Below, piece after piece: positions 55,360 through 62,555 of a DNA stretch of 62,555 nucleotides. The DNA is from Komagataeibacter sp. FXV3. GTDB lineage: Bacteria; Pseudomonadota; Alphaproteobacteria; Acetobacterales; Acetobacteraceae. The stretch lies in assembly GCF_015155755.1 (NCBI RefSeq), contig NZ_VWPI01000077.1:1-62555 (forward strand), read 5' to 3'. The first letter of the stretch is position 1; every line of letters starts with the position of its first letter. The translations under genes were made by a program, and so were the position numbers. Below the pieces are notes generated by a model. That model was given only the letters and a program-made list of their open reading frames with translations, ran no database searches and had not been told where the DNA came from.

Positions 55360-55441
55360 AAAAGTTTTTGGGTGCCGCCTTTTTTAAAAAGGCAGCGTTC
55401 TTCCAAAGCTGTTTGAAAAAAGCTGCACCAGAAACTTCTTT
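55360..55441. repeat. Palindromic repeat with two inner hairpins, likely bidirectional terminator
   Basis: Outer arms AAGTTTTTGGGTG (55362-55374) and CACCAGAAACTT (55426-55437) enclose two hairpins, GCCGCCTTTTT/AAAAAGGCAGC (55374-55396) and AGCT..AGCT (55407-55424). The three-way-junction shape and the sequence resemble an intergenic repeat I associate with Acetobacteraceae genomes. It lies between convergent genes and its T- and A-runs could stop transcription from both sides. Confidence 0.7.
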
Positions 55442-55465
55442 CTGTTTTACAGGCGGCCCGCGCCT

Positions 55466-58400
55466 TCAGTGGATATGCATGAGATTACGCAGGAAGCCGG
55501 GCAGCAGCATGGCATAGGGGTTCACATGCACCGCCGGGTTATCCATCGGTCCCGTGACCTGATAGGTGGCGGAGACGACACCCCCGTTCTTTTCAGGACT
55601 GAACAGCCAGCCCAGCAGGCCCGGCAGGTGCCCCGGCGCCGCATTCACGGCAAAGGCGGGGATGATCGTGCCATCCAGATTGAGTGTCTTCTTTTCCAGA
55701 TTCACATCCCCTGACACCGTGGCCCCAAGGGATGCGTTGCTGACCAGACCGTCTGCAATATGGATGTTGCCTTCATCCAGCGTGACCGGCGCGTCCAGCT
55801 GCTCGACTTGGAAGCTGGGCGCATGTGGCGCGCGCAGCCAGCCATAGATCGAGGCGTTATTGGCCATGCGCACCACCGCCGGCACGTTGCGCAATTTGAA
55901 CGGCCCCATATGCACTTTGCCCGAGAAGGGCGCGGTCGCAACGCTGTCGTCAAAGCTGCCGGTGATGTCGGTGACACCGCCCTGCATCTCATCGGTCACC
56001 TTCATGTCCTGCAGCAGCGCGCCAAGGCTGGCCACATGCACATCCAGCACGCGCGTATTGCCCTTCGGGTTCAGGTGCGCCGCAGCCGCCACCGGTCCCT
56101 CGACCGTCATGAAGCCACGCGTCAGGCGCACACCATCGGTTTCCAGATGGCTGTGTACGTTCGTCAGCACATCCTTCTGGCTGTAATACAGGGTCTGGGC
56201 ATCAACATTCAGATCCCACCGGCGTCCCGGCGGTCCCTTCACGCGCCCGCTGGCCATTTCAGGCACATGATAGCCACTGTTGCCCTGCCCGGCCGACGCC
56301 CTGGCGGAAGCCGAGCTGTCTGGCGTGGTCTGGAATGACACCAGCGGCGACAGGTCCAGCACCCTTGCCGCCACATTCACCCCGATCGGGTCGCTTTCAC
56401 GCGCCGGCAGCATGACCGAGGCATTGCCCATTGACCGGCCGACATGGAACCCGCGCAGGATCAGGCGGCGGGCGACACCGGATGCGGTCTCGGCATGGCC
56501 ATCAATCAGCAGGTCGGGACCTACCGCGCGGATATTCTCGATGCTGGAGATCTGGCCATGGTCAAGATCCAGCTCGACCGAGGCATTTGCCTCCTGCCCC
56601 ACCCTTTTGGACCAGATGGGAATGTTCAGCGCCGCACGGTCAAGGTCCAGGTCGATATTGACCTGCGCCCTGCCGCCCACATACCGGTCGTAATCCACAT
56701 CCAGCTGGGCGCTGCCGGCAAAATGCTCACCCATCTCGAATCCCGCGCGCCGCACGCCCTCAGGGGTGACGTGCCCCTGCAGGCTGGCGCTTTCCACCGC
56801 ATGCACCATCGGCCCGTTCCGGAAATCCATGGTGTAGATCACGCTGGAGGGAATGCCCGCCAGCACCCCGGTCCCCTGCAGCAGCAGGCCGTTGATCGTG
56901 GCGTCAATGCCAAGGTTGCCGTTGTCCAGCGGCCGCCCCACCACCACATTGCCCAGATGCACCTGCGCCAGATCGGTATGGCTGCGCAGGTCGATCTGGT
57001 CCAGCCGCACATGCGCATCCAGTGGCAGGGCGATATGCAGCGACACATTGGCCCGGCCCGCAGGGTGCGTAAACGACATGGGATGACGCGAAAGCACATT
57101 CAGCCGGGGTTCGGCCAGCAGCGCCAGCACGTCACGCGCATTGCCCAGCAGGGTGACGTTGATGTCGCCTACCTGCACCTTTTCATTCAGGCCCGTGATC
57201 CGCATGGAACCGGGGCCGACCTCGATCCGTCCCGTGCCGGTGGCGTCCACGTGCCGGTCCGCAAGGTCCACCAGCTGGTAGGCGTGGCCAAAGCGGATCA
57301 TGATCTCATCCGGACCATCGAAGGTCAGGTGGGCATCCATTTCATGCATGGGCGGGATGGGGCGCAGCCAGTGCAGTTCCATCCTGTCGGCGTCAATCGT
57401 GCCCCCAAGGGATACAAGGTCCAGCCCGTTCCAGCCCTTGTGGCTGGCCAGCCCCATGTTGACCTGCAGTTCCTGTACGTGCCCCTGCGGAATGTTCTGC
57501 GTAACCCACCGCCGCGCGCCCTTCATTGCGCGCGGGGGCCAGAAATCACCCAGTGTCGCGAAATCCAGCGACCGCGCGCGCGCGTCCACGTCCACCTGCG
57601 CCGCCTTCGGATCCAGCAGGGACGTTGATTTCAGGTCCGCCGTGGCATCCAGCGTGGGGCCGCTGCCATCATCGGTTGCATGTCCCGGCGCACGCAGGTG
57701 CAGTTCCAGACGCTTCAGCATGACATGCAGCGGGCCATCAAACGGTGCGTTGCGTGGCCCGGCCCCGAGCGAGCCGACCAGATCGGCCTCCCCTTCGCCC
57801 ACCAGGAACTGCCCCGCCTTGCGGGTCGTGACCTTCCCGTTGCCTGCATTGAGGTGCAGCGTGAAATCACGCGGCATGAGGAAGGGAATGTCCCGCACGC
57901 CCCCGTCACGGAAGGCGACCTGCAACTGCCCGCCCACGGGCAGGCCGAGTGGCTCCACCTCCTTCTGTCCCGGCGCGAAGGCGGCGGGGCTGATCGGGTC
58001 AAGCTGCAGGGTCCAGTTGATCTGACCGGGGCCAACATGTTCCCCCGTCCCATGCACCACCAGCCGTTCGCCATTCCCCTCCAGCCCGAGGCGGACATCC
58101 CCCGTCACCCCTTTCTGCCCGGAATCGGTCACGACCTTCAGCCGGGCATCGGCTTCACCCAGCCGCCATGCACGACCGGTCATGCGGTCGGCAAAACTGA
58201 CATGGGTGTCGGATATGACGGCCTGCCGCAGCGCCGTCAGGTCCACGGGGGTGGGTTCTTCGGGTTTCCGTGAGGGATAAGGCGTGTCCGGGCCAAGGTC
58301 GAGGCCGAATTTGCCTTCCTTGTTGCGCGCAAGCTTCAGCCGCCCGTGCGAGGCCGAGATTTCCAGTATCCGCACGCTGCCATGGAACAGCGCCGGGCTG

Positions 58401-58798
58401 TCCAGCGTCAGGCGGCCACGGCGCAGGGTATCGGCCATCTGCCCGTCACGGCGCTGGATCCGCACGTCCTCCACCCATATCACCAGTGGGGCGCGCAGGC
58501 CTTCATGCACGGCGTTCCAGCCCATGCGCACATGCCCCGCCGACAGGGTGCCGATGATGTCTTCATGCTTCAGGCCATGCGCGACAGGCAGCGGCATGAG
58601 CAGGCTGACCACAGGTGTGACATCCAGCGGCCCCGCGGACAGCCGCACCGTCAGCACCAGCAGAAGCACGGCGGGCAGCGTAATGCACAGCAGCACAAGC
58701 CAGATCACCACGCGCCCGGCCGCCATGACCGCGCGACGCACGCGGCTGGGACTGGACACGGGCGTCCGGGCGGGAGAGGGTTGACCGGCTTCCGTCAT
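55466..58798 (-). CDS. Large AsmA/YhdP-like envelope protein (DUF3971)
   Basis: Very large protein of 1110 residues from MTEAGQPSPARTPV. A basic N-terminus and one membrane helix (VIWLVLLCITLPAVLLLVLTVRL) precede a long, beta-rich body. The start of the body, with GRLTLDSPALFHGSVRILEISAS, and the C-terminal region, with NASIYGWLRAPHAPSFQVEQLDAPVTLDEGNI and LDGTIIPAFAVNAAPGHLPGLLGWLFSPEKNGGV, fit the DUF3971 and AsmA_2 domains of YhdP. YhdP, TamB and YdbH in E. coli are bridge-like proteins that carry phospholipid to the outer membrane; that role here is inference from the family. It is divergent from glnE. Confidence 0.85.
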   Translation of the reverse strand: MTEAGQPSPARTPVSSPSRVRRAVMAAGRVVIWLVLLCITLPAVLLLVLTVRLSAGPLDVTPVVSLLMPLPVAHGLKHEDIIGTLSAGHVRMGWNAVHEGLRAPLVIWVEDVRIQRRDGQMADTLRRGRLTLDSPALFHGSVRILEISASHGRLKLARNKEGKFGLDLGPDTPYPSRKPEEPTPVDLTALRQAVISDTHVSFADRMTGRAWRLGEADARLKVVTDSGQKGVTGDVRLGLEGNGERLVVHGTGEHVGPGQINWTLQLDPISPAAFAPGQKEVEPLGLPVGGQLQVAFRDGGVRDIPFLMPRDFTLHLNAGNGKVTTRKAGQFLVGEGEADLVGSLGAGPRNAPFDGPLHVMLKRLELHLRAPGHATDDGSGPTLDATADLKSTSLLDPKAAQVDVDARARSLDFATLGDFWPPRAMKGARRWVTQNIPQGHVQELQVNMGLASHKGWNGLDLVSLGGTIDADRMELHWLRPIPPMHEMDAHLTFDGPDEIMIRFGHAYQLVDLADRHVDATGTGRIEVGPGSMRITGLNEKVQVGDINVTLLGNARDVLALLAEPRLNVLSRHPMSFTHPAGRANVSLHIALPLDAHVRLDQIDLRSHTDLAQVHLGNVVVGRPLDNGNLGIDATINGLLLQGTGVLAGIPSSVIYTMDFRNGPMVHAVESASLQGHVTPEGVRRAGFEMGEHFAGSAQLDVDYDRYVGGRAQVNIDLDLDRAALNIPIWSKRVGQEANASVELDLDHGQISSIENIRAVGPDLLIDGHAETASGVARRLILRGFHVGRSMGNASVMLPARESDPIGVNVAARVLDLSPLVSFQTTPDSSASARASAGQGNSGYHVPEMASGRVKGPPGRRWDLNVDAQTLYYSQKDVLTNVHSHLETDGVRLTRGFMTVEGPVAAAAHLNPKGNTRVLDVHVASLGALLQDMKVTDEMQGGVTDITGSFDDSVATAPFSGKVHMGPFKLRNVPAVVRMANNASIYGWLRAPHAPSFQVEQLDAPVTLDEGNIHIADGLVSNASLGATVSGDVNLEKKTLNLDGTIIPAFAVNAAPGHLPGLLGWLFSPEKNGGVVSATYQVTGPMDNPAVHVNPYAMLLPGFLRNLMHIH

Positions 58799-58818
58799 GC
58801 CACCCACGTCATGCCACC

Positions 58819-61800
58819 ATGCGGAACAGCATGATTTTCCAGCCCCTTAACGGACCCTTTCCCATGGACCAGCCTGCCCTGCCCCCCTTCGTGCCGCACC
58901 CTTCGTGGCGTGGCTGCACATGGCCCCATGCCGCCGACACCCGCGCGGCGCGCATCCTGCGTGAAAACCTGACGGATGCCTGCGCGCGCATGGGCCTGCC
59001 CGATATCGCGGCAATGCCCGAACTGGGTGCATTGCTGGATGCCATGGGGGGAAACAGTCCCTACCTGTCCGACCTGGCGTTGCGCGACACGGTGGCCTTT
59101 GCCGAACTGCTGACGGATGGGGCGGCGGCGTGCGTGCGCCGGATCCTGTCGGGTCTGGACGCCCTGGCGCCCGATACTGCCCGCGCGGATATCATGGCTG
59201 CATTGCGCGTGGCCAAACGGCAGGCGGCGCTGGCCATTGCGCTGGCGGATATCGGCGGCGCATGGACGCTGGAGCAGGTCACCCTTGCGCTGAGCCAGCT
59301 GGCCGAGAACGCACTGGGGGCGGCGGTCAGACATCTGCTGCTGCATGCACATGACACCGGGCGACTGCGCCTGCGTAACCCCGAAACCCCGTGCCGGGGC
59401 AGCGGCTTCGTGGTTCTGGCAATGGGGAAGCTGGGCGCGCGGGAACTGAACTACTCCTCGGACATAGACCTGATCATCCTGTATGATCCGGACCGTCACC
59501 CCGGCAACGGGGAACTGCGGCATACCTTTGTGCGCATGACTAGCGATCTTGTCACGCTTATGGAAGCGCGTGATGCAAATGGTTACGTATTCCGCATGGA
59601 CCTGCGGCTGCGCCCCGACCCTTCCGCCACCCCTGCCGCCGTGTCCTTTCCCGCCGCCATCCAGTATTATGAAAGCATGGGCCGGACATGGGAACGCGCG
59701 GCCATGACCAAGGCGCGACCGGTCGCGGGGGACATCACGGCGGGGCGCCGTTTCCTTAAAAGCATTCATCCGTTCGTATGGCGCCGCCATCTGGATTTCG
59801 CGGTAATTGACGATCTGCATGACATGAAAGCACGGATCGACCGCCACCGTAACGCGGGACATGCCAACCTGAGCAGCCTGCCGCCCGAATTCATCCATGA
59901 CCCCGACGCCGCCACGGGCTGGCTGCTGGGACAGAACGTCAAGCTGGGACAGGGCGGCATACGGGAGGTCGAATTCGTGGCCCAGGCGCTGCAACTGGTA
60001 TGGGGCGGCAGGCGGTCCGAACTGCGTGATCCCACCACGCTTGGCGCGTTGCGCAGGCTGCGCCGCGCCGGCCTGCTGACGCGTGAACAGTCCGCAATAC
60101 TGGCCCGCAATTACCGCATGCTGCGACAGGCCGAACATCGGCTGCAGATGCGCATGGACCACCAGACCCATACGCTGCCCGACACACTGGACGGATTCGC
60201 ACGCTTCGCAATCTTCATGCTTGCGCCGGATGGCGGGGACCTTGCATGCAGCATGCTGTCGGTCATGCAGCGTTCGCGCCGCAATTTTGACCTGCAGTTT
60301 GCCGAAAACGACGCGCAGGCAGACATCACCATAGCGCCCGAGGATGCCGACGCCGCCGACAGGCTGCTGGAACAGGGCTTTCCTGCCACCGATATCAGTG
60401 ACGCCCTTGTCATCCTGAACCGATGGGAGGGCAACCGCCTGCGCGCGCTGCGTTCGGACCGGGCACGCAAGCTGCTGCGCCGGCTGTTGCCCGCCATCCT
60501 GGCGGAAATCGGAAAGCGCCGGCAGCCACTGACCGTGCTGCGGCGATTTGACGCTCTGCTGGAACGCCAGTGGGCGGGGGTGCAGTTCCTGTCGCTGCTG
60601 GAACGCAACACCGCGCTGATCCACCGCATTGTCACGGTGCTGGACTGCGCGCCCTTCCTGGCGGACCATCTGGCGCAGACGCCTTCCGCACTGGATGGCC
60701 TGCTGGACATGGATGGCGGTCCCGGCGCGCTGGGCACGGTCACGGCGCTGGTGCGTCGGCATGTCGCGGGCGCGCAGTCGGCCGAACAGGTGCTGCCCGT
60801 CCTGCGCGGCCTGGTCTGTGGCGAGGAATTCCGCCTGTCGGTCGCCCGCCTTGAACACCGCATGAGTGAGGAACGCGCCGCCCGTGCGCGCACCGCCATG
60901 GCGGAAACGGTCATACGCGGCCTGCTGCGCGTGGTCAGCAACGAACACAGGCGCCGCCACGGCACGGTGCCCGGCGGGTCCATGGCGGTCGTGGCGCTGG
61001 GCAAGGCGGGATCGTGTGAAATGATGCCGGGATCGGACCTTGACCTCATGCTGGTGTTCGACCACCCCGCCGATATCGTGGAAAGCGTCGTACCAGCCAT
61101 CACATACGCCGATGGCCTGACGCCCCGCCCGCTTGCGGCGGGCACGTATTACGTCCGGCTGGCGCATGCTTTCGTCGCGGCCCTGACCGCGCCGGGGCGC
61201 GAGGGACCATTGTATGAGGTGGACATGCGGCTGCGCCCGTCGGGGTCCAAGGGGCCGGTTGCCGTCTCGCTGTCCGCATTCCGCCGCTACCATGCGGAAT
61301 CCGCATGGACATGGGAACGCATGGCCCTGACGCGTGCGCGGGTCGTGGCGGGACCGCCCGCCCTGCGTGCCGAACTGCGCGCGGCCATCGCCACCGCGCT
61401 GGGCCACGGCGCGCGGACCCGGCAGGAACGCGCGCTGATCGTGCATGACATACGCCATATGCGCGAACGCCTGGCCCGTGAACGGCCTGCCACCAGCCCG
61501 TGGGACATCAAGCGTCGGCGTGGCGGGCTTATGGATGTGGAATTCATTGCCCAGGGGCTGCAACTGCTGACCACCCGTTGCGCCAGCCGCAGCCAGTCCA
61601 CGCGCCTGGCCCTGCTGCGACTTGCCCATGCGGGGGACATTACGGATGCCGACGCGCGGCTGCTGCGCCGGGCCGACCTGTTGTGGCGCGCGCTGCAGGG
61701 GCTTATCCGCATCATATGCGGCAGTGAAGTGCCGGACATCATTCCTGCCGCCAGCCTTGAAATCCTGACCGGGGAATTCAGGGTGGCGGATGCAGACAGG

Positions 61801-61932
61801 CTGCTTGCGCGCATGGACCGCATGGCCGCCGATGTCCGGGCGGTCTTTGACCGCCTGCTTCCGCCCGCCCCGGACACATCCACGCAGGCGAAACATGACA
61901 GCGGTTCCCCGAAGGGGCAAGGCGGTGCATGA
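58819..61932 (+). CDS. glnE: Bifunctional glutamine synthetase adenylyltransferase/deadenylase
   Basis: Controls glutamine synthetase by adding and removing AMP in response to PII and glutamine; 1037 residues from the ATG at 58819. Two nucleotidyltransferase domains are present: the N-terminal one has MGKLGARELNYSSDIDL with Asp215/217, the C-terminal one has LGKAGSCEMMPGSDLDL with Asp740/742. Both metal-binding pairs are intact, so both activities should be retained. Other possible starts are 58831 and 58864 (MDQPALPPF), the last leaving more room for a divergent promoter. It is followed by a bcp gene after 73 bp. Confidence 0.93.
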   Translation: MRNSMIFQPLNGPFPMDQPALPPFVPHPSWRGCTWPHAADTRAARILRENLTDACARMGLPDIAAMPELGALLDAMGGNSPYLSDLALRDTVAFAELLTDGAAACVRRILSGLDALAPDTARADIMAALRVAKRQAALAIALADIGGAWTLEQVTLALSQLAENALGAAVRHLLLHAHDTGRLRLRNPETPCRGSGFVVLAMGKLGARELNYSSDIDLIILYDPDRHPGNGELRHTFVRMTSDLVTLMEARDANGYVFRMDLRLRPDPSATPAAVSFPAAIQYYESMGRTWERAAMTKARPVAGDITAGRRFLKSIHPFVWRRHLDFAVIDDLHDMKARIDRHRNAGHANLSSLPPEFIHDPDAATGWLLGQNVKLGQGGIREVEFVAQALQLVWGGRRSELRDPTTLGALRRLRRAGLLTREQSAILARNYRMLRQAEHRLQMRMDHQTHTLPDTLDGFARFAIFMLAPDGGDLACSMLSVMQRSRRNFDLQFAENDAQADITIAPEDADAADRLLEQGFPATDISDALVILNRWEGNRLRALRSDRARKLLRRLLPAILAEIGKRRQPLTVLRRFDALLERQWAGVQFLSLLERNTALIHRIVTVLDCAPFLADHLAQTPSALDGLLDMDGGPGALGTVTALVRRHVAGAQSAEQVLPVLRGLVCGEEFRLSVARLEHRMSEERAARARTAMAETVIRGLLRVVSNEHRRRHGTVPGGSMAVVALGKAGSCEMMPGSDLDLMLVFDHPADIVESVVPAITYADGLTPRPLAAGTYYVRLAHAFVAALTAPGREGPLYEVDMRLRPSGSKGPVAVSLSAFRRYHAESAWTWERMALTRARVVAGPPALRAELRAAIATALGHGARTRQERALIVHDIRHMRERLARERPATSPWDIKRRRGGLMDVEFIAQGLQLLTTRCASRSQSTRLALLRLAHAGDITDADARLLRRADLLWRALQGLIRIICGSEVPDIIPAASLEILTGEFRVADADRLLARMDRMAADVRAVFDRLLPPAPDTSTQAKHDSGSPKGQGGA

Positions 61933-62005
61933 TCGTCCCCACAACCATGCTGCATGTGTCCGGCCCATGGGACCGGCACATGCAACCAGATCAGCAAGGC
62001 AGGCC

Positions 62006-62509
62006 ATGAGCAACCCGACACCCCCCTTTCCCGAACCCGGCAGCGCCGTTCCTGATTTCAACATGCCCGCAAGCCATGGCCGCACGGTCAGCCTTGCCGG
62101 GCTGAAGGGACATCCGTTTGTCCTGTATTTCTATCCCAAGGCCAACACATCGGGCTGCACCAGGGAAGCATGCGAATTCGAGGCGGCACTGACGGACCTG
62201 CACAAAGACGGCGTGAACGTCATCGGCGTGTCACGTGACGGGATGCCCGCGATCGAAAAATTCGCAGCCGATCACAGCCTGACCTTTCCGCTTGCATCAG
62301 ACAGTGATGGCACGGTGACGGAAGCCTATGGCGTGTGGGTGGAAAAATCGATGTATGGCCGCAAATACATGGGCATCGAACGCGCGACCTTCCTGATCGA
62401 CGCCACCGGCCATCTGGTTCAGGCGTGGCGCAAGGTCAAGGTCACGAACCACGTCGTCGCCGTGCGCAAGGCCATTGCGACCCTGACGCTACAGGCGGCG
62501 GGTGGCTGA
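62006..62509 (+). CDS. bcp: Thioredoxin-dependent peroxiredoxin, Bcp type
   Basis: Reduces hydrogen and organic peroxides; 167 residues. The peroxidatic Cys51 and resolving Cys56 stand in SGCTREACEFEA, the C-x4-C arrangement of atypical BCP enzymes. The remaining fold is canonical (VIGVSRDGMPAIEKFAADHSLTFPLASD; GIERATFLIDATG). The ATG at 62006 follows AAGGCAGG; a longer in-frame reading from 61790 overlaps glnE and is not protein-like. Confidence 0.95.
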   Translation: MSNPTPPFPEPGSAVPDFNMPASHGRTVSLAGLKGHPFVLYFYPKANTSGCTREACEFEAALTDLHKDGVNVIGVSRDGMPAIEKFAADHSLTFPLASDSDGTVTEAYGVWVEKSMYGRKYMGIERATFLIDATGHLVQAWRKVKVTNHVVAVRKAIATLTLQAAGG

Positions 62510-62512
62510 AGT

Positions 62513-62555
62513 TCAGTAATACGGCCGTCCCGGACCGCCATAGGGGCCATAGACC
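62513..62555 (-). CDS. C-terminal end of an unidentified Gly/Pro/Tyr-rich protein (partial)
   Basis: On the minus strand the last 43 bases read VYGPYGGPGRPYY and a TGA stop, three bases beyond the bcp stop. A repeated Gly-Pro-Tyr pattern of this kind occurs at the C-terminus of many small exported proteins. The gene continues beyond the right edge; the family cannot be named. Confidence 0.45.
   Translation of the reverse strand, partial: VYGPYGGPGRPYY

Noticed and set aside
61790-62005. A 72-residue N-terminal extension of the bcp frame
   Set aside because: It overlaps glnE, contains no domain, and the internal ATG at 62006 has its own Shine-Dalgarno and a normal BCP length.
58795-62085. 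A 1096-codon minus-strand open frame antisense to glnE
   Set aside because: glnE has both catalytic motifs and full length, while the antisense product has low-complexity Arg/Gln/His composition without a family.

Overview
The window reads as chromosome of an acetic acid bacterium (Acetobacteraceae, most likely Komagataeibacter or a close relative). The basis is the high G+C, the alphaproteobacterial ribosomal-protein and RNA-polymerase sequences, a zinc-type adenylate kinase LID, the one-piece cluster running from rplK to rplQ, and an intergenic double-hairpin repeat of a kind I associate with this family. The genus is inference; no rRNA gene is present to settle it.

Layout. (1) 1-10955, plus strand: an MdtD-like MFS exporter (its true start probably lies off the left edge), then an RND efflux operon made of an adaptor (MdtA-like), two permeases (MdtB- and MdtC-like) and a NodT-family outer-membrane lipoprotein, closed by a strong intrinsic terminator. 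(2) 11013-14222, minus strand: two small membrane proteins (DUF1328 and DUF883-like), then an ABC importer of the SsuABC/TauABC type whose three genes overlap by ATGA. (3) 14393-42521, minus strand: an almost uninterrupted translation and transcription supercluster, in transcription order rplK-rplA-rplJ-rplL-rpoB-rpoC-rpsL-rpsG-tuf-rpsJ, the S10 and spc operons, secY-adk, rpsM-rpsK-rpoA-rplQ. It lacks fusA between rpsG and tuf, rpmJ after secY, and secE-nusG before rplK. (4) 42634-52389, minus strand: a second RND pump (permease, adaptor, outer-membrane factor, joined by ATGA overlaps) preceded by an OmpR-type response regulator and a histidine kinase, and then an RmuC-family gene. (5) 52631-55354, plus strand: a dctA-kgtP pair for uptake of C4-dicarboxylates and 2-oxoglutarate, ending in the palindromic repeat. 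(6) 55466-62555: a large AsmA/YhdP-like envelope protein gene on the minus strand, divergent from glnE and a Bcp-type peroxiredoxin on the plus strand, and the last codons of a minus-strand gene at the right edge.

How the parts fit. The core is the ordinary gene-expression machinery. The two RND pumps flank it: one with no adjacent regulator and one with its own two-component system. The most noteworthy unexplained structure is in the non-coding spacers of the supercluster. Strong palindromes sit between rpsK and rpoA, rplO and secY, rpoC and rpsL, rplL and rpoB, and rplA and rplJ. Candidate promoters can be read before rpsM, rpsL and rplK. rpoA and rplJ appear to use TTG starts and rpsM a GTG start.

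I did not see tRNA, rRNA, CRISPR arrays, insertion sequences, phage genes or a clear new defence system. All family assignments are by reading the protein sequences; no database search was run.
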